Positions 49,936 through 60,676 are shown, counted from the first letter of the stretch. The stretch is DNA of 64,000 bases from Nocardioides sp. YR527 (GCF_900101045.1 NZ_FNFN01000005.1:521271-585270); one strand, 5' to 3'. Program-made: numbers and translations. Notes: generated by a model not told the origin, from the sequence alone.

Positions 49936-52197
49936 GTGAGCTGGCAGGGCAATCCGCCATACATACCTACGCCGACGCCGAAGAAGAAGCGAGGAAAGAA
50001 GGTCCTGAAGGCCTTCTTCATCGTGATCCTGGTGTGCGCGCTTCTCGGTTCCCTGGGTGTGATCGTGGCCTACAACGCCATCCCGATCCCCAGCGCCAAC
50101 TCCGCCTACGAGAAGGAGACCTCCTTCGTCTACTACCGCGGCGGCAAGGACGAGCTCGGGCGTTACATCGCCGACTCGCAGGACCGCGACTCGCTGCCCT
50201 ATGACGAGATTCCGCAGCTGATGAAGGACGCCGCGGTCGCCGCGGAGGACCGTACGTTCTGGACCAACAGCGGCATCGACCTCAAGGGCATCGCCCGCGC
50301 GCTGGTGAACAACAACACCGGCGGCGCCCAGTCCGGTGCCTCGACGATCACCCAGCAGTACGTCAAGAACCTCTACCTCACCCAGGAGCGCACCTACACC
50401 CGCAAGGTGAAGGAAGCGGTCATCTCGCTGAAGATCAGCCGGCAGAAGTCCAAGGAGGACATCCTCGCCGGCTACCTCAACACCATCTACTTCGGCCGTG
50501 GCGCCTACGGCATCGAGGCCGCGTCGAACGCCTACTTCGACAAGCCGGCCGCGGAGCTCACCCTCCGGGAGGCCGCCGCCCTGGCCGCGATCCTCAACGA
50601 CCCCAACGACCTCGACCCGAGCAACGGCGAGGAGGCGGTCGCCGAGCTCGACGGCCGCTACCGCTACGTCATCAACTCGATGGTCAAGATGGAGATGGTC
50701 GACGCCGCCGAGGGGGAGAAGGCCAAGCAGTCGCTGCCGAAGTTCAAGAAGCCGCGCTCCGACAGCCGCTACGGCGGCCAGAAGGGTCACGCGCTCAAGC
50801 TGGTCCGCGACGAGCTCCTCAAGCTCAAGGACGAGCAGGGCAACCCGCTGGTCACCGAGGACGAGATCAACGGCGGCGGGCTCCGCATCACCACCACGCT
50901 GACCAAGAAGACGATGAGGACCGCGGAGGAGGCGGTCAACGACGTACGTCCCGATGACAAGAAGGCCTACATCGAGGGCGATGTCTCCGACGAGCTGCAC
51001 GTCGGCGCGGCGACGGTCGACGTCAAGACCGGCGCCCTGCGCGGCTTCTACGGTGGCCAGGACTACCTGGAGTCCCAGATCAACTGGGCCGCGAGCAGCT
51101 CGACGATGGCCGGGTCGACGATGAAGGCGTTCACGATGGCGGCGGCACTGAAGGCCGGCTACTCGCTCAAGGACAGCTGGGACGGCAACTCTCCCAAGGA
51201 CTTCAACGGCCTGCCCGTCCGCAACTCCGGCCAGAGCGCCGCAGACCCGAACGGACACAGCTATGGCTCCGTCAGCAGCCTGACGGCCATGGAGAAGTCC
51301 ATCAACACCGCCTTCGTCGAGATGTCCGACTCGCTGCCCAACGGCAGCAAGGACGTCTACGACATGGCCGTACGCTCCGGCATCCCGCGCGGCGACCGCA
51401 GCGACCCCGCCTACCCGGGCATCCCGATGAAGTCGGGTGGGGACATGCAGCCCGAGAACTTCCTGCTCACGCTGGGCAACTCGACCGTCAGCCCGATCAA
51501 CATGGCCAACTCCTACGCCACGATCGCCAACGGCGGAGTGCACAACGACGTCTACGTCGTCTCCAAGGTGGTCGACGCCGACGGCACCGTCCTCTACGAG
51601 CACGACGACACCGCGGGCAGCAAGCGGGCGATGGACGAGGACGTCGCCGCCGACACCTCCTACTCGCTGCAGCAGGTCGTCTCCAGCGGCACCGGCCAGG
51701 CGGCCAGCGCCGTCGTCCAGCCGGCCGCGGGCAAGACCGGCACCGCGACCAACGACAAGGACGAGGTCTCCTCGGCCTGGTTCGTCGGCTACACCCCGCA
51801 GCTCTCCACCGCCGTGGCCTACAGCCGCGGCCAGGGCAGCGGCGCCCTCGACGGCTGGCTCGACACCTTCTTCGGCGCCGACTACCCGGCCGACACCTGG
51901 GTCGAGATCATGGGAGCGCTGACCGACGAGCTCGAGTACGAAGAGTTCCCGCCACCGGCCCAGCTCGACGGGGACGCCCCGGAGTCGGGCCACGCACCCT
52001 ACGTCCCGCCGAGCCCGGATCCCGAGCCGACCGAGGAGCCGGAGCCGTCGAACACGCCGCCGCCTTCCGAGACGCCGACGCCGACTCCCACGCCGACGCC
52101 CACTCCGACCCCGACGCCGACTCCGACGCCGACCAAGACGCCCGGTCCTCCGGACCCCGATCCCGACGACCCCTCGACCGAGCCCGGGCCGCTCTGA
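49936..52197 (+). CDS. Class A penicillin-binding protein (transglycosylase/transpeptidase)
   Basis: A 753-aa bifunctional cell-wall synthase. A basic cytoplasmic N-terminus (PKKKRGKK) and one TM helix (~29-50) precede the GT51 domain (EDRTFWTNSGIDLKGIARAL, GASTITQQYVKNLYL) and the transpeptidase domain with STMK (SXXK), SIN (SXN) and KTGTA (KTG). The tail after residue ~675 is a Pro/Thr/Glu-rich low-complexity stretch. The GTG at 49936 has GGGAGG just before it; a GTG 21 bp upstream is possible. It polymerises and cross-links peptidoglycan. Confidence 0.92.
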   Translation: MSWQGNPPYIPTPTPKKKRGKKVLKAFFIVILVCALLGSLGVIVAYNAIPIPSANSAYEKETSFVYYRGGKDELGRYIADSQDRDSLPYDEIPQLMKDAAVAAEDRTFWTNSGIDLKGIARALVNNNTGGAQSGASTITQQYVKNLYLTQERTYTRKVKEAVISLKISRQKSKEDILAGYLNTIYFGRGAYGIEAASNAYFDKPAAELTLREAAALAAILNDPNDLDPSNGEEAVAELDGRYRYVINSMVKMEMVDAAEGEKAKQSLPKFKKPRSDSRYGGQKGHALKLVRDELLKLKDEQGNPLVTEDEINGGGLRITTTLTKKTMRTAEEAVNDVRPDDKKAYIEGDVSDELHVGAATVDVKTGALRGFYGGQDYLESQINWAASSSTMAGSTMKAFTMAAALKAGYSLKDSWDGNSPKDFNGLPVRNSGQSAADPNGHSYGSVSSLTAMEKSINTAFVEMSDSLPNGSKDVYDMAVRSGIPRGDRSDPAYPGIPMKSGGDMQPENFLLTLGNSTVSPINMANSYATIANGGVHNDVYVVSKVVDADGTVLYEHDDTAGSKRAMDEDVAADTSYSLQQVVSSGTGQAASAVVQPAAGKTGTATNDKDEVSSAWFVGYTPQLSTAVAYSRGQGSGALDGWLDTFFGADYPADTWVEIMGALTDELEYEEFPPPAQLDGDAPESGHAPYVPPSPDPEPTEEPEPSNTPPPSETPTPTPTPTPTPTPTPTPTPTKTPGPPDPDPDDPSTEPGPL
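52069..52140 (+). repeat. Tandem Thr-Pro coding repeat in the PBP tail
   Basis: Six-base ACGCCG/ACTCCG-type units encode about a dozen TP pairs; a slippage-prone stretch likely to vary in length. Confidence 0.85.
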
Positions 52198-52212
52198 GGC
52201 GGCTGATGAACG

Positions 52213-52644
52213 GTGCTGCTCGAGATCCGTGGCCACAACCTCCCAGGCCGGACCTGGCATCTGGACGACGGTCCCTGCCACAACGTCCATGTCGGCATCC
52301 AGCGGGGAAAGCACCCGGTCGAGCTGGTGCCCGGCGACAGCGAGAGCGCGGTCTGGAAGGCCGAGATCGAGCTCCTCGACGTCGATGCGGGTCTCGACTT
52401 CCGCGGCGACGCGGTGCAGGGCCGACGCGGAGCCAGGTTCGTCTATCTGACCTGGGGTGAGGTGGGCAACGACGGGTTCACGATGTTTCGTCGCGCCAAA
52501 CTGATGCTCGACGATCTCGCCCCGATGGCGGCGTCCGGCCGGACCGGGCAGCACGTCATCGCCACCGTCGACCTCACCGACGAGTGCGGCGGCCCGCGAT
52601 GCGCACGACTGGCCGCGCCGGCCCTCCAGCTCCGAACCAGATGA
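52213..52644 (+). CDS. DUF5990 family protein
   Basis: A 143-aa soluble protein matching DUF5990: LLEIRGHNLPGRTW, YHNVHVGIQR-like NVHVGIQRGKHPVELVPGDS, FVYLTWGEV and FTMFRRAKLMLDDL. No function is established for the family. The GTG start is 15 bp after the PBP stop, so co-transcription is likely. The C-terminus is CGGPRCARL. Confidence 0.75.
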   Translation: MLLEIRGHNLPGRTWHLDDGPCHNVHVGIQRGKHPVELVPGDSESAVWKAEIELLDVDAGLDFRGDAVQGRRGARFVYLTWGEVGNDGFTMFRRAKLMLDDLAPMAASGRTGQHVIATVDLTDECGGPRCARLAAPALQLRTR

Positions 52645-52704
52645 TGTGTCAACGCTTGCCTGGGGGACCTCATTTCCCGCGACCTTGCCCGACACGGTTA
52701 GATA

Positions 52705-53673
52705 GTGCCCGTGTCAGTGATCGCCCCCGTCGACGTCCACGATGACACCGCTCTGAAGGCTTGGTACGCCGTGGAGGCGGCATCGATGGCGTTCGACCGA
52801 CCCTACGCGTCACATCGCACCTTCGAGGCGCTCGCCAATTCCGTGCGCACCCCGCACGACCACGGCCGCCGCGTCCTCCTCGCCGCGAAGGAGCAGGGCG
52901 AGACGATCGGCATCGCCGAGCTCGACCTCCCGGAGGAGGAGCGGAGCCATGTCGTCGAGCTGGGCATCCACGTCCTCCCCGTGCACCGCTGGCGCGGGGT
53001 CGGCACCGAGCTGTGGCGGGCCGCCGATGACGTACGCCGCACCAGCGGCCGCACCCTGACGACCGCCGAGGTGACCATCCCCCCGAAGTCGTCCCTGGCC
53101 TTCGCGCGGGCGCTCGGCTTCAAGTCCGTACGCCGCGAGGACCACCTCGCCGCCGACCTCCCGCTGCCCCACAAGCCCTTCAAGGTGCTCGGCTACGAGC
53201 TCCTGATGTGGGAGGACCGCACCCCCGAGGAGCTGCTCGCCCAGTTCGTCGGCCTGCGCAACCAGATGGGCAAGGAGATGCCGGGCAAGACCGAGCAGGA
53301 CATGGTCGCCCACACCGCCGACCGCATCCGCTCGGCCGAGAAGAGCACCGCCCGCTCCTACGACCGCATCACCGCCGCCGCCCGCGAGATCCTCACCGGC
53401 GAGCTCGTCGGCTACTCGGTCATCTTCCTGGCCCACGGCAGCGACGAGGCCATCCAGGACGACACCTTCGTCAAGTCCGCCCACCGCGGCCACAAGCTGG
53501 GCCTCGCCCTCAAGGTCGCCACCCTCGCCGCCGTCCAACGCGACCACCCCGAGCGCACCAGCATCCACACCTGGACCGACCCGTCCAACGACGTGATGCA
53601 GCGCATCAACAGGCAGTTCGGCTTCCGCAAGATCGAGCTCATGCACGAGGTCCAGCGCACCGACCGCTGGTAG
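52705..53673 (+). CDS. GNAT-family N-acetyltransferase with two GNAT domains
   Basis: A 322-aa protein with tandem GNAT folds. The first (~10-155) has HVVELGIHVLPVHRWRGVGTELWRAA, the acetyl-CoA loop. The second (~165-320) has LVGYSVIFLA, DDTFVKSAHRGHKLGLALKVATLAA with a second RGHKLG loop and NRQFGFRKIELM. The layout resembles mycothiol synthase, but key mycothiol features are not distinctive here. The substrate is unknown. GTG 52705 or GTG 52711 may be the start. Confidence 0.8.
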   Translation: MPVSVIAPVDVHDDTALKAWYAVEAASMAFDRPYASHRTFEALANSVRTPHDHGRRVLLAAKEQGETIGIAELDLPEEERSHVVELGIHVLPVHRWRGVGTELWRAADDVRRTSGRTLTTAEVTIPPKSSLAFARALGFKSVRREDHLAADLPLPHKPFKVLGYELLMWEDRTPEELLAQFVGLRNQMGKEMPGKTEQDMVAHTADRIRSAEKSTARSYDRITAAAREILTGELVGYSVIFLAHGSDEAIQDDTFVKSAHRGHKLGLALKVATLAAVQRDHPERTSIHTWTDPSNDVMQRINRQFGFRKIELMHEVQRTDRW

Positions 53674-53684
53674 CAGAACGCTGC

Positions 53685-55775
53685 CTAGGTGCGGCGTCGC
53701 AGCGCGAGGATCGTCAGGTCGTCCTCGATATCCCCGCCTGAGGTGAGCCGCAGCGCGGCGGCGACGGCTTCCGCAGCCGAAGTCGATCCGGCACACTCTC
53801 GCCACACCCCCGAGAGGTCCTCGACCGTACCGCCCAAGGCATCGAGCACGCCGTCGCTCACCACCACAAGGATCTCTCCGGGCTCCAGTCTCTCGATGTC
53901 GCTGGTTCGCCGGACGTCAGCGGCGACGCCCAGCGGGAGATCGCCGGCCTGCAGACGGCGTACGGCTCCGTCCGGCGCGACGACGGCAGCCAGCCCGTGT
54001 CCCGCGTCCGAGTAGGTCAACACTCCGGTCGGCAGGTGCAGGAACGCACGGAACATCGTCACGAACGCGTGCGTGTTCTCGAGGTCTCGAACCATGCCCT
54101 GCTCGGTGGCGACCAGCGGGGTCACCACGTCCCCGGCGTCCGCATGAGCCCTCAGGAGCGACCGTGTCGTAGCAGCCAGGATCGCCGCCCCCGGTCCCTT
54201 TCCCATGACGTCGGCGAGCGTGAGCACGAGGCCGTCGTCGACCCCGTGCCAGTCGTAGAAGTCGCCGCCGACGGAGCCGGCCGGAACGAACCGCGCAGCC
54301 AGCTCGTACCCCGGAATCCGAGGAGCCTCGGCAGGAAGCAGACTCATCTGGACCTGTGCTGCCCGGTGCAGCTCCTGTCGCTCTGCGGTGACATCTCGGA
54401 GCACGGTGACCACCCCGCCCCCGGCGGACTCGGGGAGCCTCGCCGTGGTGAAGGCGACGATGCGCTCGTCTGCGGCATCCAAGGCAGTGGCGGGGCGCAC
54501 CAGCAGATCGAGGTCTCGTACGTCGCTGCCCGCCAGCGAACGGCGGAACGGAAGGTCGGTCGGCGCGAGGGCTGCGCCGTCGAGGCCGCGGATCCCTGCC
54601 ACATCCGAGATGCCGGTGGGAGTGTCGTCGACGTCGGTGGCGAGCGCGTGGTGGGCACCCAGCAGAAGACGGGTGGCCGCCGGGTTACGCACCATCACCG
54701 CGCCCTCGCGGTCGACCACGCGCACTCCCTCGGACATCGTGTTGATGATCGTGCCGAACAGATCGGCCTGGGCTTGCGCCTGGTCCCGGGCGTCAGCGAG
54801 CGCGTCGGAGAGGACGTCACGCGCATCGCGGTCCAGGGCAAGGGCCAGGCCGATGACGCACACGAGCACGACGTAGAGCTGTGACACGGCGATCTCGACG
54901 ATCGGGTCGCCGATGCCGAGGAACGGTCCTCGGCCGAGGGCGGTGATGCCGATACACGCGACGGCGACGAGCCCACCGTGCAGCGAGACCAACGGCGCCG
55001 GGAGCCGAACGCCTGCCCAGCATGCGAGCGCCAGGAGTGGGAAGACCAGGGCGATGTCGTTCATCCCGAGGAACCACAGCGCATGCAGCGCCGGCGAGAT
55101 CACGAGCACGAGAAGCTGTTCACCCGGTCGCGAGGGTGCTGACGCGCGAGTCCTCGGACCCGGCCCAACGGGATCTGTGCGGCGCGCCACCAGCTCGCTG
55201 ATCGAGAACCCGAGCGGACAGAGAACGACGATGCTGCCCATGTTCCGGGCGCACCAGAGCAGGATCACGTCCCATCGCCACCCGTCGCCGGCGATGAGCG
55301 ATCCGGCGCCCACCACAGGCGCGGACATCAGCGGCCCGACGAATGCCGCAAGGAAGAACGGCCAGAGCTCCGTACGCTCCAGCGACCTGCGGCCGCGGCT
55401 CCGCCAGACTCGCGGGCACCGGTGCGCGAGGATCGCACCGGTTACTGTGACCTGGACGACGGCGCCGACCGCGGTTGCGGCGGCCCCCGTCGCCGTGCCC
55501 CCGGTCGCGGCGACCCCCACGGCGGTCAGCACGCCGATCAGGGCAACGTCGAGGACGACCCCCTGGCGGCGTGCCCGGGCCGCGATCCAGAGCACCGACA
55601 CGCCCGCGGCGGGCCAGACCATGCTGATGGTGCTCTCCGGCTGGACGGTGGCTCGGCCGAGGAGGACGGCCAGCAGATAGCCGGCCGCGAAGGCTGCGAC
55701 GGTCACCGGCTCCGTGTACGCCGGACCAGTCCTCGCTCGGTCGGGATGGCGACCACGTACGCGCTCGTTCTTCAC
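53685..55775 (-). CDS. MASE1-PAS-SpoIIE membrane phosphatase (PP2C type)
   Basis: A 696-aa regulator. Residues ~25-310 form an 8-helix MASE1 sensor (VQPESTISMVWPAAGVSVLWIA). A PAS-like domain (~335-450, NTMSEGVRVVDREGAVMVRNPAA) is followed by a PP2C/SpoIIE phosphatase (~460-696) with MSLLPAEAPRIPGYELAARFVPAGSVGGDFYDWH, DVMGKGPGAAILAA, YSDAGHG and VVSDGVLDALGG. Such enzymes dephosphorylate STAS-domain antagonists; an STAS gene and its kinase lie across the divergent promoter region. AAGGAGG precedes the GTG start. Confidence 0.88.
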   Translation of the reverse strand: MKNERVRGRHPDRARTGPAYTEPVTVAAFAAGYLLAVLLGRATVQPESTISMVWPAAGVSVLWIAARARRQGVVLDVALIGVLTAVGVAATGGTATGAAATAVGAVVQVTVTGAILAHRCPRVWRSRGRRSLERTELWPFFLAAFVGPLMSAPVVGAGSLIAGDGWRWDVILLWCARNMGSIVVLCPLGFSISELVARRTDPVGPGPRTRASAPSRPGEQLLVLVISPALHALWFLGMNDIALVFPLLALACWAGVRLPAPLVSLHGGLVAVACIGITALGRGPFLGIGDPIVEIAVSQLYVVLVCVIGLALALDRDARDVLSDALADARDQAQAQADLFGTIINTMSEGVRVVDREGAVMVRNPAATRLLLGAHHALATDVDDTPTGISDVAGIRGLDGAALAPTDLPFRRSLAGSDVRDLDLLVRPATALDAADERIVAFTTARLPESAGGGVVTVLRDVTAERQELHRAAQVQMSLLPAEAPRIPGYELAARFVPAGSVGGDFYDWHGVDDGLVLTLADVMGKGPGAAILAATTRSLLRAHADAGDVVTPLVATEQGMVRDLENTHAFVTMFRAFLHLPTGVLTYSDAGHGLAAVVAPDGAVRRLQAGDLPLGVAADVRRTSDIERLEPGEILVVVSDGVLDALGGTVEDLSGVWRECAGSTSAAEAVAAALRLTSGGDIEDDLTILALRRRT

Positions 55776-55925
55776 CGGACCTCCTTCGGTCGATCGTCTC
55801 TGGTCTCGAGACGCTTCGTTTCCAGGTGTATGACCCCCATGGTGCCTCTAATGCACCGTTTGCGGACGGATCTGCATCGTGTTCATGGTTATGGTGGGAC
55901 GTGAGCCGCGGGCGTCGGGTCGTCC

Positions 55926-57971
55926 GTGGATGACGGGATGAGAGACGCAGTGACGCTGGCCAAGTCAGGCACCGCCCAGGGGATCGGTGCGTTCCGCCTC
56001 GCGATGATCCGTCTCGTCGCGGTGCTCACCCTTCTCACCGGAACGACCTACGTCATCTGGCGCTGGGGCTGGTCTCTCAACCTCGATTTCTGGTGGATCT
56101 CGGTGCCGTTGGTGGTCGCGGAGACGTACGCCCTTCTCGACGGAGCGCTCTTTGCGATCACGGTCTGGCGCATCAAGGTCCGCGGGCCCGCCCCACCACC
56201 CGCGCCGGATGCGACGGTCGACGTCTTCATCACGACCTACAACGAGCCCATCGACGTCGTCGAGAGCACGGCACGTGCGGCCAAGGCGATCCGCTGGACG
56301 CACCAGACATGGATCCTCGACGACGGCGACCGACCCGAGATGAAGGCCGTCGCGGACCAGCTCGGTGTCGGCTACCTGACGCGCAGCTCGGACTGGCAGG
56401 GGAAGTCGCGACACGCGAAGGCGGGCAATCTCAACAACGCTCTCTTCCAGACGACCGGCGAGTTCCTCCTGATCCTCGATGCCGACCAGATTCCCGATCC
56501 CGAGATCCTCGAGCGCATGCTCGGCTGGTTCGAGGACGAGGACGTCGCGATCGTCCAGTCGCCGCAGTGGTTCACGAACGTCGAGGAGTCGGATCCGCTC
56601 GGCAGCCAGGCGCCGCTGTTCTACGGACCGGTCCAGCAGGGCAAGGACGGCTGGAACGCGGCATTCTTCTGCGGCTCGAACGCCGTCCTGAGGCGTGAGG
56701 CCCTGATGCAGCTCGGGATCGTCGGGTACGTCCGCGAGACCGAGAGGACGGTGCGCCATGCCCTCGTCGTCTCCCGGCAGGTGCTGGGGAGAGCACAGCG
56801 CTCGGTGGGTCGCGACGGCGATCCTGTCGTCCGTGCCGCGCTCGCCGGCCTTCGTGGGTCCGCCGCTGACGCGCTGGCGCGGATCGACGCCGGTGAACCG
56901 GTTCAGTCCGTCAGCTGGGACTTCCAGCAGGCCGTGGACGCGACCAGCCGGTCGATGGTCTCTGCGGACCTCGCCGCGATCCGTGCGGACCTGGCCGAGA
57001 TGGGTGAGCTGAGCACGCTCGATGAGACCGGTGAGGATCCGACCGATGAGGAAGCCGTACGTCGGCTCGCTGATCCGCAATGGTCGCCGCTGGCGGCCGT
57101 GGAGCGGGTCTCGACGCTCATCCGCACCGTCGACGTGGACCGGTCCCAGGAGGCGCTCCCGGTGATGCCGGTGTCGTCCTTGTCCGTCACGGAGGACATG
57201 GAGACCTGCATGCTGCTGCACAGTCAGGGCTGGAAGTCGGTCTATCACCACGAGATCCTCGCTCGAGGCCTCGCTCCCGAGGATCTCGGAACGATGCTCA
57301 AGCAGCGACTGAGGTGGGCGCAAGGCACGATGCAGGTCTTGTTGAAACGGAACCCGCTGACGCTCCGCGGCCTTCAGCTCGGTCAGCGGTTCAGCTACTT
57401 CGCGACCATGTGGAGCTATCTCACCGGCTTCGCCGCCCTCGCGTTCCTCTCGGCGCCGATCCTCTACCTGACGATGGGCGTGACACCGGTGAAGGCGTGG
57501 GGCTCGACGTTCCTGGCGTTCTTCGTGCCGTACTTCGTGCTGAACCAGCTGCTGTTCGCGCTCGTCGGATATGGGACCAAGACCTGGCGAGGCCAGCAAT
57601 ACACCCTCGCGCTCTTCCCCATCTGGATCCGGGCCATGACCACCGCAGCCGCCAACGTCTGGTTCGGCAGACCGCTCGACTTCTCCGTCACGGAGAAGAG
57701 GCGCGTCGCCTCGGCCCGCTTTCCGGTACGACTCATCTGGCCCCAGCTCGCGTTCATGGCGGCCATGGTCCTCGCCGTGCTGGCAGGCGTGCTGCACCTG
57801 GTCGTTCCCGAAGCGGACCAGTTCGCGCTCGGTGAGCCCCCGACGCTCTGGGGCGTCGGCATCAACGTCGTCTGGGTGCTCTACAGCCTCGTTGTGCTCA
57901 GCGTGATCGTGAAGGCCGCGCTCTACCGTCCGAGCACATCGGTCCCCGCCAACAGCGAGAAGGAGCAGTGA
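55926..57971 (+). CDS. BcsA-like family 2 glycosyltransferase with large cytoplasmic insertion
   Basis: A 681-aa processive-type membrane glycosyltransferase. Two N-terminal helices, then the GT2 core: DVFITTYNEP, LDDGDRPE (131-), DADQIPD (185-), FFCGSNAVLRRE, TED at 422-424 and QRLRW at 460-464. Four or more C-terminal helices follow. Between the acceptor region and TED is an extra ~150-residue mostly helical, charged segment (~267-418). There is no PilZ domain. It likely makes or exports a beta-linked polysaccharide. It heads an operon with an STAS antagonist and an RsbW-like kinase. ATG 55938 is an alternative start. Confidence 0.83.
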   Translation: MDDGMRDAVTLAKSGTAQGIGAFRLAMIRLVAVLTLLTGTTYVIWRWGWSLNLDFWWISVPLVVAETYALLDGALFAITVWRIKVRGPAPPPAPDATVDVFITTYNEPIDVVESTARAAKAIRWTHQTWILDDGDRPEMKAVADQLGVGYLTRSSDWQGKSRHAKAGNLNNALFQTTGEFLLILDADQIPDPEILERMLGWFEDEDVAIVQSPQWFTNVEESDPLGSQAPLFYGPVQQGKDGWNAAFFCGSNAVLRREALMQLGIVGYVRETERTVRHALVVSRQVLGRAQRSVGRDGDPVVRAALAGLRGSAADALARIDAGEPVQSVSWDFQQAVDATSRSMVSADLAAIRADLAEMGELSTLDETGEDPTDEEAVRRLADPQWSPLAAVERVSTLIRTVDVDRSQEALPVMPVSSLSVTEDMETCMLLHSQGWKSVYHHEILARGLAPEDLGTMLKQRLRWAQGTMQVLLKRNPLTLRGLQLGQRFSYFATMWSYLTGFAALAFLSAPILYLTMGVTPVKAWGSTFLAFFVPYFVLNQLLFALVGYGTKTWRGQQYTLALFPIWIRAMTTAAANVWFGRPLDFSVTEKRRVASARFPVRLIWPQLAFMAAMVLAVLAGVLHLVVPEADQFALGEPPTLWGVGINVVWVLYSLVVLSVIVKAALYRPSTSVPANSEKEQ

Positions 57972-57974
57972 GCC

Positions 57975-58307
57975 ATGGAGTTCGTGGAAACCACATCGGA
58001 CAAGGGCGTCGTCATCGCACCCCAGGGCAAGTTCAACCTGGTCAACGCACCGACGGTGAAGGCGCGGATCGACGAGCTGGTGAGCGGCGGCGCGTCCCGG
58101 ATCGTCATCGACCTCTCGGGAGTCAGCTTCATCGACTCCTCGGGCCTGGGAGCGTTGATCGGCAGCCTCAAGTCCGCGCGCCAAGCCCGTGGCGACGTAC
58201 GCATCGCGAGCCCGGGGGAGCAGGTCCGCGCCGTGCTCCGGCTCACGAACCTGGATCGGATCCTGGCTCCGTACGAGACCGTCGAGGACGCCTCGCGTGG
58301 CTGGTGA
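57975..58307 (+). CDS. STAS-domain anti-sigma-factor antagonist (RsbV/SpoIIAA-like)
   Basis: A 110-aa protein of the normal length with VVIAPQGKFNLVNAPTVKARIDELV and the phosphorylation motif VSFIDSSGLGALIG (Ser55 or Ser56). When dephosphorylated such proteins bind and neutralise RsbW-type kinases. It begins 3 bp after the glycosyltransferase stop and overlaps the kinase gene. The divergent SpoIIE protein is its likely phosphatase. Confidence 0.9.
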   Translation: MEFVETTSDKGVVIAPQGKFNLVNAPTVKARIDELVSGGASRIVIDLSGVSFIDSSGLGALIGSLKSARQARGDVRIASPGEQVRAVLRLTNLDRILAPYETVEDASRGW

Positions 58308-58713
58308 ACCTCATCAGTACCGGCTCGAGGGCTTCGCCGCGCCCGATCAGCTCGACCATGTGCACGCGCTGCTCGAGCGCGCCGGCCGCGAGCACCCCGA
58401 GATCGATCCGATCGACCTGATGCTCTTCGACACGGCCGTCATCGAGATCGCCAACAACGTCGTCGAGCACGGCAGGCCGCGGGGAAAAGTACGCTGGCGG
58501 CTCACGGTCAGCATCGGCGAGGCCGAGATCGTCGCGGACCTCTACGACTCAGCACAGCCCGCGGACGTCGCCTTCGACACCGCGATGCCGGAAGCAGACG
58601 CCGACAGCGGCAGAGGCCTTCCCCTCGCCTGCGCCCTGCTCGATGAGCTCACGGTGACCCGTGAGCCGGGCGCGAACCGCTGGCGAATGGTGCGCCACCT
58701 GGCGCGCCAGTGA
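58297..58713 (+). CDS. RsbW-like anti-sigma factor/serine kinase (HATPase)
   Basis: A 138-aa GHKL ATPase: N-box VIEIANNVVEHGRP and G-box SGRGLPLACALLDELT. The GTG start overlaps the STAS gene by 11 bp. It probably phosphorylates the STAS partner and otherwise binds a sigma factor or another target. No sigma factor gene lies in this window, which makes the co-encoded glycosyltransferase a possible direct output. Confidence 0.87.
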   Translation: MAGEPHQYRLEGFAAPDQLDHVHALLERAGREHPEIDPIDLMLFDTAVIEIANNVVEHGRPRGKVRWRLTVSIGEAEIVADLYDSAQPADVAFDTAMPEADADSGRGLPLACALLDELTVTREPGANRWRMVRHLARQ

Positions 58714-58745
58714 CCGGCCGGACCGCTGCATTCCAGGGCCTTGCG

Positions 58746-58822
58746 TGGTAGGCCGTGCGGGGCTCGAACCCGCGACCCAAGGATTATGAGTCCTCTGCTC
58801 TAACCGACTGAGCTAACGGCCC
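58746..58822 (-). tRNA. tRNA with CAU anticodon (Met or Ile2)
   Basis: On the minus strand a 77-nt cloverleaf runs from 58822 to 58746, including an encoded CCA. Acceptor GGGCCGT pairs with ACGGCCT (G1-U72 wobble), the D arm is GCTCAGTCGGTTAGAGC, the anticodon loop CTCATAA is closed by GAGGA/TCCTT, and the T arm is GCGGGTTCGAGCCCCGC. CAU may read Met, or Ile AUA after lysidine modification; this cannot be told by eye. Confidence 0.93.
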
Positions 58823-58842
58823 GGGCAGATCCTAGCGGCCTC

Positions 58843-60271
<1,429 letters not shown>

Positions 60272-60312
60272 GCGCCCAGCGTCGCACCGGGTCCTGGCGC
60301 CGTCAACGCGGT

Positions 60313-60353
60313 CGATACCGGCGCGATACCGAGCCCCGACCGCGGCGATACCG
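60313..60353. promoter_or_regulatory. SARP-type direct repeats upstream of the SARP gene
   Basis: CGATACCG occurs at 60313-60320, 60324-60331 and 60346-60353, at intervals of 11 and 22 bp. Heptamer direct repeats at 11-bp pitch are the known binding pattern of SARP regulators. They sit between the SARP gene and the divergent small secreted-protein gene. Confidence 0.65.
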
Positions 60354-60415
60354 ACCGATGTCAGAACGGAGATTCACACCGGGGCCACCAGCCCCACGAC
60401 CCGAGGGGAAACATG

Positions 60416-60676
60416 ATGAACACCGAGAACACCCGCCGCACCGCGACCGCTCTCGCCACTGCTGTCGCCGCCGCGAGCGCACTGACGGTCATGTCGGCCG
60501 TTGCGCCCGCAGAGGCCGGCGCGCGCCCTGTCGACCCTGCCGCCGACCCGGTCACGCTCTGCCTCGACGACCCCACGGAATCCAGCACCGGATCCATGGA
60601 GATCGACGAGATCGTCACGATGCTGAAGGTGCGGAGGGCGAGGTACCTGGCCGACCGCCCGGACCTCCTCCGCTGA
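60416..60676 (+). CDS. Small secreted protein of unknown function
   Basis: An 86-aa protein: signal peptide ~1-35 (TATALATAVAAASALTVMSAVAPAEAGA) and a ~50-residue acidic/basic mature part ending EIDEIVTMLKVRRARYLADRPDLLR. GAGGGG lies 7 nt before ATG 60416; ATG 60413 is also possible. No family is recognised. It is divergent from the SARP gene with the SARP-type repeats between them, so it may be the regulator's target. Confidence 0.6.
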   Translation: MNTENTRRTATALATAVAAASALTVMSAVAPAEAGARPVDPAADPVTLCLDDPTESSTGSMEIDEIVTMLKVRRARYLADRPDLLR

